A stretch of DNA of 64,000 nt from Advenella sp. FME57 (GCF_014897675.1 NZ_JABUXU010000001.1:434001-498000), one strand, 5' to 3'. Counted from the stretch's first letter, positions 36,592-47,141 are shown. Numbers and translations: made by a program. The notes: a model not told the origin generated them from the letters alone.

Positions 36592-38097
36592 TTAGAAACG
36601 TTCGATATCGGGAAAAGCGATCTGACCGCCGTGTACATGCATGCGACCATATTCGGCACAACGATTCAATGTCGGAATCTGCTTTGTCGGATTGAGCAGC
36701 ATATCGGGATCAAACGCTTTTTTCAGCGCGGTAAAGGCATCGAGCTCTTCACGAGTAAACTGCGAACACATCTGGTTGATTTTCTCCAGACCCACGCCAT
36801 GCTCGCCGGTGACCGTGCCACCCACCTTGATACACAGCTCCAGGATATCGGCACCGAAATCTTCAGCACGTCGCACTGAATCCGGGTCGTTCGCATCAAA
36901 CAAAATCAGCGGATGCAAATTGCCATCGCCCGCATGGAACACATTGGCGCAACCCAATTGATATTTCGCTTCCATTTTCACCATTTCATTGAGCACATAG
37001 GCCAATTGGCTTTTCGGAATCGTGCCATCCATGCAATAGTAATCAGGCGATATGCGACCGGCGGCGGGAAATGCATTTTTGCGGCCGGCCCAGAAACGCA
37101 AGCGTTCCTCTTCGGAACTGGAGGTTTGCAAACGCGTCGCACCGCAGTCGGAAAATACTTTTTCCATGCGTACGATTTCGTCTTCAACCTCGGTCTCAGT
37201 GCCGTCCGATTCACACAGCAGAATCGCCTCGGCATCCAGGTCATAACCGGCCTTCACAAACGGCTCGACCATATGGGTTGCGCGCTTGTCCATCATTTCA
37301 AGGCCGGCAGGAATAATGCCCGATCCGATAATATTCTTGACCGCCTCGCCCGCCGCCTCAACAGAGGCGAAGCTTGCCATGATGACGCGTGCCAGTTGCG
37401 GCTTGGGAATGAGTTTGACCTTGACTTCGGTCACAATGCCAAGCATGCCTTCCGAACCGATAAAGACCGGCAGCAGATTCAGACCGGGTGCGTCGGGTGC
37501 ATCGGCACCCAGTTCGAGAATGTCGCCATCAATCGTCACAATCCGCAAGCGGATGACGTTATGAACCGTCAGGCCATATTTAAGGCAATGCACACCACCG
37601 GCATTCTCGGCAACGTTGCCGCCGATTGAACAGGCAATCTGGCTGGACGGGTCAGGCGCATAATACAGGCCGTATGCTGCGGCCGCTTCGGACACTGCCA
37701 GATTGCGCACGCCGGGCTCAACGATAGCGGTGGCTGCCTGCGGGTCGATATGTCTGATTTTGTTGAGTTTGGATACGCCCAGCAACACACCCTGCGAATG
37801 CGGCGTCGCGCCGCCCGACAGGCCTGTACCTGCCCCGCGCGGCACCACGGGCACGCCCATTTTTTTACAGGTTTTCAGAACGTGAATGATTTGTTCCTCG
37901 TTTTCCGGAAGCACAACCACGCCTGGCATTTCCTTGAAAAGCGTCAGCCCATCACATTCAAATGGTTTTTTTTCTTCAACACGGGATAGCACACAATGCG
38001 CCGGCAGACCGCGATGTAATTCGGCGATCAGTTCAGAAAAATCCGGTCCGCTTTCAGCGGCCTGCGGCGCATGTCGCAGCTGCGCACTCACATCCAT
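36592..38097 (-). CDS. glcD: Glycolate oxidase FAD-linked subunit GlcD
   Basis: This 501-residue catalytic flavoprotein oxidises glycolate (or D-lactate-type 2-hydroxyacids). The FAD-binding stretch includes VPVVPRGAGTGLSGGATPH and CSIGGNVAENAGGVHCLKYGLT. The C-terminal domain has NVFHAGDGNLHPLILFD and TGEHGVGLEK, conserved in the FAD-oxidase C-terminal family. It is the first gene of glcD-glcE-glcF; GGG lies about 5 bp before the ATG. A relation to D-lactate dehydrogenase cannot be ruled out from GlcD alone, but the E and F subunits make glycolate oxidase the best call. Confidence 0.95.
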   Translation of the reverse strand: MDVSAQLRHAPQAAESGPDFSELIAELHRGLPAHCVLSRVEEKKPFECDGLTLFKEMPGVVVLPENEEQIIHVLKTCKKMGVPVVPRGAGTGLSGGATPHSQGVLLGVSKLNKIRHIDPQAATAIVEPGVRNLAVSEAAAAYGLYYAPDPSSQIACSIGGNVAENAGGVHCLKYGLTVHNVIRLRIVTIDGDILELGADAPDAPGLNLLPVFIGSEGMLGIVTEVKVKLIPKPQLARVIMASFASVEAAGEAVKNIIGSGIIPAGLEMMDKRATHMVEPFVKAGYDLDAEAILLCESDGTETEVEDEIVRMEKVFSDCGATRLQTSSSEEERLRFWAGRKNAFPAAGRISPDYYCMDGTIPKSQLAYVLNEMVKMEAKYQLGCANVFHAGDGNLHPLILFDANDPDSVRRAEDFGADILELCIKVGGTVTGEHGVGLEKINQMCSQFTREELDAFTALKKAFDPDMLLNPTKQIPTLNRCAEYGRMHVHGGQIAFPDIERF

Positions 38098-38210
38098 GAC
38101 AACCCTTTTTTATGACAACTGATATAAAGCTTAAGTATACCCTGACCGGCCACGAACCAAAACGTGATTAACCCTAATGATTGTTCACTCCTGCGGCAAA
38201 GCAAAATGAC

Positions 38211-38233
38211 TTCGGGGCATATAATGCCCCGAA
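38211..38233. repeat. Perfect 10-3-10 dyad between aroG-type gene and glcD
   Basis: TTCGGGGCAT-ATA-ATGCCCCGAA is perfectly symmetric. It lies after the stop of the DAHP synthase gene and about 110 bp before the glcD start. On the minus strand it is followed by GTCATTTTGC, a weak T tract, so it may act as a poor terminator or an operator for glcD. Confidence 0.5.
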
Positions 38234-38297
38234 ACAGGCAGCGGCAGCGACGCGCGGGTCGGCGCTGTTGCCACCGCTGCACTCAGCATGCATAAAT

Positions 38298-39371
38298 TCA
38301 GGTATTGATATCTGTTTTCTGCTCACGCCGCGTACGCACTGCCTGGGCCAGACGCTCCAGCACCTGGACCGACGTGTCCCAGCCGATGCAGCCGTCCGTA
38401 ATGCTCTGTCCGTAAGTGAGTTCGACGCCCTCTTTCAGATCCTGACGACCCGCAACCAGATGACTCTCTACCATGACGCCAAAAATGCGATGATCGCCGG
38501 TTTCCATCTGCTGCGCCACATCGTCGATCACCTGAGGCTGATTCTCATATTTCTTGTTGCTGTTGGCATGACTGGCATCGATCATGATACGGCTGGCCAG
38601 GCCCGCCTTGGACAATTGCTCGGACATCAGATTGATGTTTTCGGCGTCATAATTGGGGGCCTTGCCGCCACGCAGAATGACATGACAATCGTCATTACCA
38701 ACGGTAGAGACGATTGCCGAATGGCCGCCCTTGGTTACCGACAGAAAATGATGAGGCTGTGAGGCGGCATTGATCGCGTCGATGGCAATCTTGATATTGC
38801 CGTCGGTCCCGTTCTTGAAACCGACCGGGCACGACAGGCCCGACGCCAGTTCGCGGTGCACCTGGCTCTCTGTCGTGCGCGCACCGATCGCGCCCCAGGA
38901 CACCAGGTCGGCAATATATTGCGGGGTGATCATGTCCAGAAATTCGCAGCCCGCAGGCACGCCATTCTCGTTGACCTCCAGCAGCAATTCGCGCGCCAGC
39001 CGCACGCCCTTGTTGATATTGAAACTGCCGTCAAGATCCGGATCGTTTATGAGGCCCTTCCAGCCCACGGTCGTGCGAGGTTTTTCGAAATACACGCGCA
39101 TGACGATTTCCAGATCGTCGCTGAAGCGGTCACGCTGTTCCTTCAGGCGCTTTACATATTCGCGCGCCGCGGCCGGATCGTGAATTGAACACGGGCCAAT
39201 AATGACAACCAGCCGGTCATCTTTGGCATGCAGAATGCGATGTATCGCCTCGCGCGTATCATGCACCAGGCTGGACACCTGAGAGGAACAGGTAAACTCG
39301 CGCATCAGATGAGACGGCGGGCTAAGCTCTTTAATTTCGCGGATACGTAAATCGTCAGTATTGTAGGACAC
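38298..39371 (-). CDS. 3-deoxy-7-phosphoheptulonate (DAHP) synthase, AroG/AroF/AroH type
   Basis: This 357-residue class I DAHP synthase is the first enzyme of the shikimate pathway, joining PEP and erythrose 4-phosphate. Key blocks are VVIIGPCSIHDPAAA, KPRTTVGWKGLINDP, IGARTTESQVHRELASG, VGFKNGTDGN and IMIDASHANSNKKYE. It starts with GTG, preceded by GGAG at about 7-8 bp; the following SYNTDDLRI matches the family N-terminus. Which aromatic amino acid inhibits it cannot be decided by eye, so no isozyme symbol is given. Confidence 0.95.
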   Translation of the reverse strand: MSYNTDDLRIREIKELSPPSHLMREFTCSSQVSSLVHDTREAIHRILHAKDDRLVVIIGPCSIHDPAAAREYVKRLKEQRDRFSDDLEIVMRVYFEKPRTTVGWKGLINDPDLDGSFNINKGVRLARELLLEVNENGVPAGCEFLDMITPQYIADLVSWGAIGARTTESQVHRELASGLSCPVGFKNGTDGNIKIAIDAINAASQPHHFLSVTKGGHSAIVSTVGNDDCHVILRGGKAPNYDAENINLMSEQLSKAGLASRIMIDASHANSNKKYENQPQVIDDVAQQMETGDHRIFGVMVESHLVAGRQDLKEGVELTYGQSITDGCIGWDTSVQVLERLAQAVRTRREQKTDINT

Positions 39372-39451
39372 GGAAAACTCCAGATATATCGTTAATCAAT
39401 CAATCGAATCGGTTATAGGTTTGCCCAGCCAGGCAGTGCATCGCTCAAAAC

Positions 39452-39484
39452 AAAAAAGGCCACCAGATATTCTGGCGGCCTTTT
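39452..39484. terminator. Bidirectional terminator-like hairpin
   Basis: AAAAAAGGCC and GGCCTTTT flank an inner CCAGA/TCTGG stem with one A-C mismatch and loop TAT. With an A run before and a T run after, it can work on both strands. Confidence 0.75.
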
Positions 39485-39791
39485 GGTGTCTTGTAGCTTG
39501 TTTCTGCTTTCGCTAAGTACGCAACGTCCTTTCCTCCGCCTATCGCGTCGAAAATGTAAAATAAAAAAAGAAAAAGACGTGGCTAACTTGTTTCATAAGA
39601 GCAATCCTAGCACAGGTTTTTGCACATTGGCACATCAATCTGCCGTCAGGACAAAAATATACCGGGACTGTACCGGCCGGACCACAGAATGCGCGGCTTT
39701 CGGGTGGAAGAATCGATTATCGCGGAGAAAAAGACCGTTTTGCCCAGCCACGCGCTTTTTCCGCAACACCAAGGTCGGTAAGCCAGTCAGC

Positions 39792-39820
39792 AAAGCCCGG
39801 CGTTGCAAGCGAAGCCGGGC
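39792..39820 (-). terminator. Possible terminator after tldD
   Basis: A 7-bp GC-only stem GCCCGGC/GCCGGGC with a 12-nt loop is followed on the minus strand by TTTGCT. The T tract is short. It lies 13 bp beyond the tldD stop. Confidence 0.5.
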
Positions 39821-39832
39821 CAATTAAAAGGC

Positions 39833-41290
39833 TCAGGCTGTTCCGCCAACCGTCAGGCCATCCATGCGGATGGTGGGCATGCCCACCCCTACCGGCACGC
39901 TTTGCCCTTCCTTACCGCAAGTGCCCACACCCGAATCAAGCGATAAATCGTTGCCGATCATCGAAACCCGGTTCATGGCTTCAGGGCCGTTACCGATCAA
40001 TGTCGCGCCCTTGACCGGATAGGTGATGCGGCCATTTTCGATCATATAGGCTTCACTGGCCGAAAACACGAACTTGCCGCTGGTGATATCGACCTGCCCG
40101 CCGCCAAAATTGACGGCGTACAGGCCTTTCTTGACCGAGGCAACAATATCCTGCGGGTTGTGATCTCCGCCAAGCATAAAGGTATTGGTCATACGAGGCA
40201 TGGGCAGATGGGCATACGATTCACGGCGACCATTGCCGGTCACCTTGGTCTTCATCAGGCGTGCATTCAGTGAGTCCTGCATGTAGCCACGCAAAATACC
40301 GTCTTCGATCAGCACATTGCGCTGCGTCGGATTGCCCTCGTCGTCCACATTCAGGGAACCGCGACGATCCTTGATCGTGCCGTCATCGATCACGGTAACC
40401 CCCTTGGAGGCAACGCGCTCACCGATACGATCGGAGAAAATGCTTGAGCCCTTTCGGTTGAAATCGCCTTCCAGACCGTGGCCGACGGCTTCGTGCAGCA
40501 GAATGCCCGGCCAGCCGGAGCCCAGCACAACCGTCATTTCACCTGCCGGCGCGTCCCTGGCATCCAGATTCGTCAGCGCTTCGTGCACCGCCTTGTCGAC
40601 GTACTCGTGCAACAACGCATCCGAGAAATAGTTCAGGCCCAGACGACCACCGCCGCCGCCATGGCCCATTTCACGTCGGCCATTGCGCTCGACGATTACG
40701 GTGACAGACAATCGTACCAGCGGTCGGATATCGGCTGCCAGACGGCCATCGCTGCCTACAATCATTACCACGTCATATTCCGAACCCAGGCCGGCCATGA
40801 CCTGAATTACATGGGGATCTTTGGCGCGGGCAATGGTCTCGACCCGGCCAAGCAACGCCACTTTTTCCGTGGCTGGCATGGCAGCAATCGGGTCATCCTG
40901 GCCGTACAGGTCGTGCGCCTTGTTTTTGCCGTTGCCGATCACCTTCATGCGCCCTTCACCCTGCCGCGCAATCGCCTTGACCGTCGTGGCCGACTCCATG
41001 AGCGCCTCGGGCGAGAGTTTGTCTGAATAGGCAAAAGCGGTTTTCTCGCCCGCCAGCGCTCGCACGCCTACGCCTTGGGAGATGGAGAAGCTGCCGGTCT
41101 TGACAATACCCTCTTCCAGACTCCAGCTTTCGCTGCGCGTATATTGAAAGTACAGGTCGGCGTAATCGACCTTATGGGTAAAAATCTCGGCCAGCGCCGC
41201 AGCCATGTGGTTTTCATTCAGGTCCCAGGGATCCAGCAGCAGGGATTTTGCCGTTGCGACTGCCTGGAGATCGGATTCAATAGGTTTCAT
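39833..41290 (-). CDS. tldD: Metalloprotease TldD
   Basis: TldD forms a heterodimeric zinc protease with TldE (PmbA) that degrades unfolded peptides and matures some small modified peptides. The 485-residue product carries the zinc motif HEAVGHGLEGDF (HExxxH) near residue 260 and the conserved GGGGRLGLNYFSDALL, MTNTFMLGGDHNPQDI and C-terminal GTCGKEGQSVPVGVG. It lies 13 bp after a DUF4136 lipoprotein gene, so the two are likely co-transcribed. TldE is not in the window. Confidence 0.96.
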   Translation of the reverse strand: MKPIESDLQAVATAKSLLLDPWDLNENHMAAALAEIFTHKVDYADLYFQYTRSESWSLEEGIVKTGSFSISQGVGVRALAGEKTAFAYSDKLSPEALMESATTVKAIARQGEGRMKVIGNGKNKAHDLYGQDDPIAAMPATEKVALLGRVETIARAKDPHVIQVMAGLGSEYDVVMIVGSDGRLAADIRPLVRLSVTVIVERNGRREMGHGGGGGRLGLNYFSDALLHEYVDKAVHEALTNLDARDAPAGEMTVVLGSGWPGILLHEAVGHGLEGDFNRKGSSIFSDRIGERVASKGVTVIDDGTIKDRRGSLNVDDEGNPTQRNVLIEDGILRGYMQDSLNARLMKTKVTGNGRRESYAHLPMPRMTNTFMLGGDHNPQDIVASVKKGLYAVNFGGGQVDITSGKFVFSASEAYMIENGRITYPVKGATLIGNGPEAMNRVSMIGNDLSLDSGVGTCGKEGQSVPVGVGMPTIRMDGLTVGGTA

Positions 41291-41303
41291 GTAAGGGTGT
41301 CTT

Positions 41304-41996
41304 CTAAGGTTTCTTTACTGTAATGGGAGGCGCTGTACCTGCGACGCCTGCCTTGTTGCGTTCAAACTCAACGGTGCGAACCTGACCGTTATGCCCGGGG
41401 AACTGGTCAAACACCGAAGCGGCCAGATAGGGCATGACTTCGGGCAGGCCACGCTCGCGCGAATCTGCCACGGCGCTGGCGCGAAATACTTCATTGCCAT
41501 TTTGCTGCCTGTCACGAATATACACAGTGAGCGAATAGCGATGGTAAGGTACCGGAACCAGCTGATAGCGTGGCGTCATGGCAAAGCCGAAGCTGCTGTA
41601 GAAAGGGTTGTCATAATAACCATAGGGAAAGCCCATGCCCAGCCCCAGTGTCGGATACAAATCATAATTGCCGGTTTCCCGCTGGACCATTTGCTGACGC
41701 ACTTCGGTGCCGGTGGTAAAGCCAACTTCAAAACGGGCGCGCTGGCGGCCCATCGCTTCGATCAGGCCGGTGCGGAACATGTTATTGCGAATATAGCCGG
41801 TATAGGCAGCCTGCTCCAGATTCTGCTGTCTGCTGTCGACAAAGCGGTAGTGCTGTCCTGCAACGGCAGCAGGCCATTGCTGAAACGAGGTAACCTGAGT
41901 CGTAAATTCACTGGTTGTCGAGCAGGCGGTCAATCCCGCCAGAAACAAGCCAGCCAAAACGAGGTTCCGGATACGGGGCACTTGCAGATGTCGCAT
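41304..41996 (-). CDS. DUF4136 lipoprotein
   Basis: This 230-residue lipoprotein has signal MRHLQVPRIRNLVLAGLFLAGLTAC with lipobox LTAC. The DUF4136 body includes WPAAVAGQHYRFVDSRQQ, a Gly/Tyr/Phe-rich central section (GMGFPYGYYDNPFYSSFGF) and the terminal FPGHNGQVRTVEFERN. The role is unknown; homologues are common lipoproteins in Burkholderiales. AGGAG lies 8 bp before the ATG. It is immediately upstream of tldD on the same strand. Confidence 0.87.
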   Translation of the reverse strand: MRHLQVPRIRNLVLAGLFLAGLTACSTTSEFTTQVTSFQQWPAAVAGQHYRFVDSRQQNLEQAAYTGYIRNNMFRTGLIEAMGRQRARFEVGFTTGTEVRQQMVQRETGNYDLYPTLGLGMGFPYGYYDNPFYSSFGFAMTPRYQLVPVPYHRYSLTVYIRDRQQNGNEVFRASAVADSRERGLPEVMPYLAASVFDQFPGHNGQVRTVEFERNKAGVAGTAPPITVKKP

Positions 41997-42221
41997 GCTT
42001 CTTTCTCCTGCCAATCACACGCCAATATCATAGATGGCCTGCCGCGCCCGACACGCGCCGCAAACTGTACTTCAATTTTGACACAAAACGTCTTTTAAGG
42101 TTCCAATTCAGGGCAAGCCCCTATAATTAGGACAAATAGCTACAAATCGCTTTTTTTCAAGTGAACCCTGCCGGTTGTACCGCAAATTCACTTTCCGTTC
42201 ACCAGCACCACAGTGACCACC

Positions 42222-44960
42222 ATGCCTACAGAATTGATTGAAGAAAACAGTCCGACCGTCTATCGCAGCGACTACCAACCCTACCCGTTTACGCTTGATA
42301 CGGTGGCACTCAATTTCGACCTGGACGAAAACCGCACTGTTGTCATCTCTACCCTGACATTCACCGCCAAAGACAAGACGCCTGCCGATCTGGTGCTCAA
42401 TGCCGAGGACATCAGCCTGGACGCGCTGTATCTAAATGGCCAGGCGCTGGGCGCAGACGCCTATGAACTGGACCAGGACCAACTGGTGATTGCGCAATTG
42501 TCCGGTTCATTTGAACTGCGCATATGCACCACACTGAATCCGACAGCCAACTCCCTGTTCATGGGCCTATACAAATCGGGGAGCGGCTTTTTCACGCAGT
42601 GCGAAGCCGAAGGCTTTCGCCGCATTACTTACTTTCCCGATCGTCCGGACGTGATGAGCATTTATACCGTCACGCTTGCCGCCGACAAGGAAAAGTACCC
42701 CTATCTGCTGTCCAACGGCAATCTGCTGTCATCCACCGACCTGCCCGACGGTCGTCATCAGGCGGTCTGGCATGACCCGTTTCACAAGCCCAGCTATCTT
42801 TTCGCGCTGGTCGCCGGCGATTTCGATGTTCGCGAAAAAACCGTCAAAACCCATAATGGCCGCGACGTGCTGTTGCAGATATACAGCGACAAGGGCAGCC
42901 GGGACAAGACCGAGTGGGCACTGGCATCGCTGGAGCGCTCTCTGGTCTGGGACGAAAAGCGCTTTGGCCTGGAACTGGATCTGGATCGCTTCATGATTGT
43001 GGCCGTGCGCGACTTCAATATGGGCGCCATGGAAAACAAGGGGTTGAACATTTTCAATTCCGGTTATGTGCTGGCCGATCCCGATACTGCCACCGATGCC
43101 AATTTTTCTGCCGTGGAAGCCGTGATCGGTCACGAATATTTCCACAACTGGACCGGCAATCGCGTTACCTGCCGCGACTGGTTTCAGCTTAGCCTCAAGG
43201 AAGGCCTCACAGTCTTTCGCGATCAGGAATTTACGGCGGACATGATGGCCGCAGGACTGGATGACCAGGCTGCCGCCAGCGCCCGCGCGGTCAAGCGGAT
43301 TGACGATGTGAGCGTGTTGCGCGCCGGCCAGTTCCCCGAGGATGCAGGCCCCATGGCGCATCCCATCCGCCCGGACAGCTACGAATCCATTGGCAATTTC
43401 TACACCGCCACTGTCTATGAAAAAGGTGCCGAAGTCATCCGTATGCAGCACACGCTGCTGGGCGCGCCCGGCTTTCGCGATGGCATGGACGAATATTTTC
43501 GCCGCCATGATGGACAGGCCGTCACCTGCGACGATTTCGTCAATGCCATGGAATACGTGTATACAAAAGTCCACCCGCAACGCGATCTGTCCGTCTTCAG
43601 GCGCTGGTATTCGCAGGCCGGCACGCCACGGGTGCAGGTTGCCATGAGCCACGACGCCGCGCAGCACACGGTGACATTGACCCTGTCGCAGCAAACACCG
43701 CTGGTGGGCGTTGAAAAAATCCGCAAGGATTTTGTGAAAAAACCTTTTCATATTCCCTTTGCTGTCGGTCTTCTGTCGGCTGACGGACAGCCGCTGGTGC
43801 TAAGCGAGGTCAACGACAGCGCGAGCCACGATGCCGCCCCGGACCCGGCCGGCGAACACACACGCCTGCTGGAGCTCACTGAGCAAAGTCAGTCCTGGAC
43901 CTTCACCGACATCGCCGCCAAACCCGTCCCTTCGCTGTTGCGCGATTTTTCCGCGCCGGTCATTGTTCATTATGAATGGACGGCAGCGGAACTGGCAGTC
44001 CTGGCCCAGTCTGACCCCAATCCATTTGCCCGCTGGGAAGCGGGCCAAGCGCTGGCAGCACGCGAGATTCTGGGGCTTGTCGATGCGCTGCAAAAGGGTG
44101 CGCAATCGGCCCTGTCCGAGACGTTCGTGCAGGTTTGGAAAAACAATCTGCAGGATGCGGGCCTGGACGCCGACTATCGTGCCCGCCTGCTGACACTGCC
44201 TTCGGAAAAATTCCTGGCAGAGCAAATGGATCCGATAGAACCGATATGGCTGGCCAAGGCCCGCCACGCTGTCCGGGAAAACCTGGGCAAAGCGGCCGCG
44301 TCCGAATGGACCACCACCCTTCTTGGCAACGACACGCCCGGGCCATACAGCCCGGATCCGATCAGCGCGGGCCGACGCAGCCTGAAAAATCTGGCACTGG
44401 CGTACCTGATGGCGGCAGGCGATCAGGCGGCATGCCAGCAAGCGCTGGCCCAATACCAGGCAGCGCAGAACATGACCGATTGTATGGGCGCGCTTGGCGC
44501 CATCGTCAACTATCACCACGGGGACAAGCGCCAGGAAGCCATCGTTGATTTCTACGAAAAATGGCAGCATAATCCACTGGTCATCGACAAATGGTTTGCC
44601 CTGCAGGCAACCGCCGCCGACACCCGCACGGAAACGATCCGCGGACTGATGGCGCATCCAGCATTTTCATTGCGCAACCCCAATCGCGCCCGCTCCCTGA
44701 TCTTCCAATTCTGCATGAACAATGCGCAAGGGTTCCATAACCAGGACGGTTCCGGCTACGCCTTGTGGACCGAAGCCGTGCTGGCGCTCGATGCCATCAA
44801 TCCTGAAGTTGCTTCCCGTCTGGCGCGTGTCATGGATAACTGGGCGCGCTATACTCCTGCACTGCAATCACAAATGAAATCATCGCTTGAGCAGGTCCGC
44901 GATCACGAGGGTCTGTCCAGCAATGTGAGCGAGATTGTGTCCAAAGCATTGCGTATTTAA
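42222..44960 (+). CDS. pepN: Aminopeptidase N (M1 family)
   Basis: This zinc aminopeptidase removes N-terminal residues from peptides in the cytoplasm. The 912-residue product is a little longer than E. coli PepN. It has the substrate motif GAMENKGLNIF near 270 and the zinc site HEYFHNWTGNRVTCRDW followed by LKEGLTVFRDQEF, which supplies the third ligand. The C-terminal part is the usual Ig-like plus helical DUF3458 region. A GTG 9 bp upstream is an alternative start; no good Shine-Dalgarno separates them. fbp follows after 18 bp. Confidence 0.95.
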   Translation: MPTELIEENSPTVYRSDYQPYPFTLDTVALNFDLDENRTVVISTLTFTAKDKTPADLVLNAEDISLDALYLNGQALGADAYELDQDQLVIAQLSGSFELRICTTLNPTANSLFMGLYKSGSGFFTQCEAEGFRRITYFPDRPDVMSIYTVTLAADKEKYPYLLSNGNLLSSTDLPDGRHQAVWHDPFHKPSYLFALVAGDFDVREKTVKTHNGRDVLLQIYSDKGSRDKTEWALASLERSLVWDEKRFGLELDLDRFMIVAVRDFNMGAMENKGLNIFNSGYVLADPDTATDANFSAVEAVIGHEYFHNWTGNRVTCRDWFQLSLKEGLTVFRDQEFTADMMAAGLDDQAAASARAVKRIDDVSVLRAGQFPEDAGPMAHPIRPDSYESIGNFYTATVYEKGAEVIRMQHTLLGAPGFRDGMDEYFRRHDGQAVTCDDFVNAMEYVYTKVHPQRDLSVFRRWYSQAGTPRVQVAMSHDAAQHTVTLTLSQQTPLVGVEKIRKDFVKKPFHIPFAVGLLSADGQPLVLSEVNDSASHDAAPDPAGEHTRLLELTEQSQSWTFTDIAAKPVPSLLRDFSAPVIVHYEWTAAELAVLAQSDPNPFARWEAGQALAAREILGLVDALQKGAQSALSETFVQVWKNNLQDAGLDADYRARLLTLPSEKFLAEQMDPIEPIWLAKARHAVRENLGKAAASEWTTTLLGNDTPGPYSPDPISAGRRSLKNLALAYLMAAGDQAACQQALAQYQAAQNMTDCMGALGAIVNYHHGDKRQEAIVDFYEKWQHNPLVIDKWFALQATAADTRTETIRGLMAHPAFSLRNPNRARSLIFQFCMNNAQGFHNQDGSGYALWTEAVLALDAINPEVASRLARVMDNWARYTPALQSQMKSSLEQVRDHEGLSSNVSEIVSKALRI

Positions 44961-44978
44961 TTATTTTCCGGAGACCTT

Positions 44979-45992
44979 ATGTCACGAAAAACCCTTACCC
45001 AGTATCTGGTTGAGCAGCAGCGCAACAATAATGCCATTGAGGCAGAAGTGCGCTTGCTCGTAGAAGTTGTTTCACGCGCCTGCAAGGCCATTAGCCATGC
45101 TGTCAGCAAAGGTGCGCTGGGCGGCGTACTGGGAAGTCTGGAAAGCGAAAATATTCAGGGCGAAGTTCAGAAAAAGCTTGACGTACTGTCAAATGAAATT
45201 CTGCTTGAAGCCAACGAATGGGGAGGCCATCTGGCGGGCATGGCGTCCGAAGAGATGGAAACCATCCATCACATTCCCAACCGCTACCCCAAGGGCGAAT
45301 ACCTGTTGTTGTTCGATCCGCTGGACGGCTCGTCCAATATTGATGTCAATGTGTCCATCGGCACGATTTTCTCTGTGCTGAAGGCGCCGGCCGATATTTC
45401 AGGGCGCGAAGTGACCGAAAAGGATTTTCTGCAACCAGGCAGCCGGCAAGTGGTGGCCGGCTATGCTGTGTACGGTCCGCAAACCATGCTGGTACTCACG
45501 ATCGGCAATGGCGTGATGGGCTTTACGCTGGATCGCGAACTGGGCAGCTGGGTATTGACACACGAGAATATGCGTGTTCCGGAAGATACCAAGGAATTCT
45601 CCATCAATATGTCCAATATGCGCCATTGGGCGCCGCCCATGCGCCAGTACATCGAAGACTGCCTGGCAGGCACCACCGGACCGATGGGCAAAGACTACAA
45701 CATGCGCTGGATCGCCTCGATGGTGGCCGATGTACATCGTATCATGACGCGTGGCGGCATTTTCATGTATCCATGGGATGCGCGCGATCCGAAAAAACCG
45801 GGCAAGCTACGCCTGATGTATGAGGCCAATCCGATGAGCTTTATCATCGAGCAGGCCGGCGGCATGGCCACCGACTCGGTCAACCGTATCATGGATATCC
45901 AGCCGACCGAGTTGCACCAGCGCGTAGGCGTGGTGCTAGGGTCCAAAAACGAAGTGGCCCGGGTTAAGGACTACTGCGCCGGATCAAAGTGA
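44979..45992 (+). CDS. fbp: Fructose-1,6-bisphosphatase class I
   Basis: This enzyme hydrolyses fructose 1,6-bisphosphate in gluconeogenesis. The 337-residue product has the metal site [20 protein letters not shown], a late [20 protein letters not shown] and [17 protein letters not shown] is 6 bp before the ATG. It is co-directional with pepN (18 bp gap). Its last 22 bp overlap the end of the convergent aldo/keto reductase gene. Confidence 0.96.
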   Translation: MSRKTLTQYLVEQQRNNNAIEAEVRLLVEVVSRACKAISHAVSKGALGGVLGSLESENIQGEVQKKLDVLSNEILLEANEWGGHLAGMASEEMETIHHIPNRYPKGEYLLLFDPLDGSSNIDVNVSIGTIFSVLKAPADISGREVTEKDFLQPGSRQVVAGYAVYGPQTMLVLTIGNGVMGFTLDRELGSWVLTHENMRVPEDTKEFSINMSNMRHWAPPMRQYIEDCLAGTTGPMGKDYNMRWIASMVADVHRIMTRGGIFMYPWDARDPKKPGKLRLMYEANPMSFIIEQAGGMATDSVNRIMDIQPTELHQRVGVVLGSKNEVARVKDYCAGSK

Positions 45993-47035
45993 TTTAACCT
46001 GATTGCATCTATTTCCTGCATGATCTGGCTGTCCAGCTTAACTCCGCTGACAGCCAGATTTTCTTTAAGCTGGTCCGTTGTCCTGACCCCGATAATGGTG
46101 CAGGCAACCTGCCATTTTGTATTACAGAACGCCAGCGCCAGCTGTACCGGCGTCAACTGATGCCTGCGGGCAAGCGCATTATATACACGCGCTGCATCAA
46201 GCGAAGCCGGCCGGCCCCAGCGCTGCTTGCGCACCGACTCATATAAGGTAATCCTGGCGTCAGCCGGCGCCTGTTCTCCGGTGGTGCCGGACTCATCATA
46301 TTTGCCTGTCAGCAGGCCATAACCCAGCGGCGAGTACGCAAGTAGCGACACATCAAGATGATGGCACATCTCGTCCAGTCCGTTTTCGTACGAACGATTT
46401 AGCAAGCAGAACGGGTTTTGTATGCTGGCCACTCTTGGCAAATTTTCGGCCTGGGCGATACGGATGAACTCGCTGACCCCATAAGGCGTTTCATTGGACA
46501 GGCCAACATAGCGGATTTTCCCCTCTCGCACCAGCCTGTCCATGGCCCGCAACTGTTCTTCAATGCTGCTTTGGTCAGGATTGGTTTTCTCCGGGTCGAA
46601 ATAGCGATTGCCAAATGCGGGCACCGGCCGGGCCGGCCAGTGAATCTGATACAGGTCGATGTAATCGGTCTGCAAGCGTTTCAGACTACCTTCGCAGGAG
46701 CGGATGATATCGGCTGCTGTCAGGCCTTCGCCTTCACGCACCCACGGCATGCCGCGCGACGGCCCGGCAACCTTGCTGGCCAGCACAACTGACTGGCGCA
46801 CTTGCGGACGGCGACTGAGCCAGTTGCCGATGATTGTCTCGGTCGCACCATAGGTTTGCTCACGGGTCGGCACAGCATACATTTCGGCCGTATCCAGAAA
46901 ATTCACACCCTGGTCGACGGCCAGATCCAATATTTCAAATGCAATAGACTCGCTGACCTGTTCACCGAACGTCATGGTGCCCAGGCAAATATCGGTCACT
47001 TCCAGATCACTTTTCCCCAGCTTTACTTTCTGCAT
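45971..47035 (-). CDS. Aldo/keto reductase, Tas-like
   Basis: This 354-residue NADPH-dependent oxidoreductase of the AKR superfamily is close in style to E. coli Tas. It starts [20 protein letters not shown]. The catalytic set is Asp and Tyr in [12 protein letters not shown], Lys in [13 protein letters not shown] and His in [15 protein letters not shown] is 6 bp before this ATG, which was preferred over an open frame reaching further upstream. It is divergent from a LysR regulator, which may control it. Its 3' end overlaps fbp by 22 bp. Confidence 0.9.
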   Translation of the reverse strand: MQKVKLGKSDLEVTDICLGTMTFGEQVSESIAFEILDLAVDQGVNFLDTAEMYAVPTREQTYGATETIIGNWLSRRPQVRQSVVLASKVAGPSRGMPWVREGEGLTAADIIRSCEGSLKRLQTDYIDLYQIHWPARPVPAFGNRYFDPEKTNPDQSSIEEQLRAMDRLVREGKIRYVGLSNETPYGVSEFIRIAQAENLPRVASIQNPFCLLNRSYENGLDEMCHHLDVSLLAYSPLGYGLLTGKYDESGTTGEQAPADARITLYESVRKQRWGRPASLDAARVYNALARRHQLTPVQLALAFCNTKWQVACTIIGVRTTDQLKENLAVSGVKLDSQIMQEIDAIRLNHFDPAQ

Positions 47036-47141
47036 AACTATCCTTCGCAATTTAAGAGAACTTGTCCGATTGTAATGCGACTTCGGTGTAGCAAAAATTT
47101 TGAACTTATAATCAGAATATCTATCTTCCTGCGAAAGCAAC

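Larger units (their letters stand above)
39372..39832. other. 461-bp intergenic region with terminators
   Basis: This region holds the promoter of the DAHP synthase gene and two hairpins entered separately. I see no gene I can support. The middle (39560-39640) contains an A-rich tract. Short frames on both strands have no Shine-Dalgarno and no recognisable protein character. Confidence 0.5.

Noticed and set aside
39483-39827. Possible small gene between the DAHP synthase and tldD genes
   Set aside because: The frames are Arg/Lys-rich without a start signal, and they overlap the probable tldD terminator.
42729-43751. 340-codon open frame antisense to pepN
   Set aside because: It lies wholly within the conserved aminopeptidase domain and reads as low-quality protein. 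Long antisense frames are common in GC-rich third-position genes.
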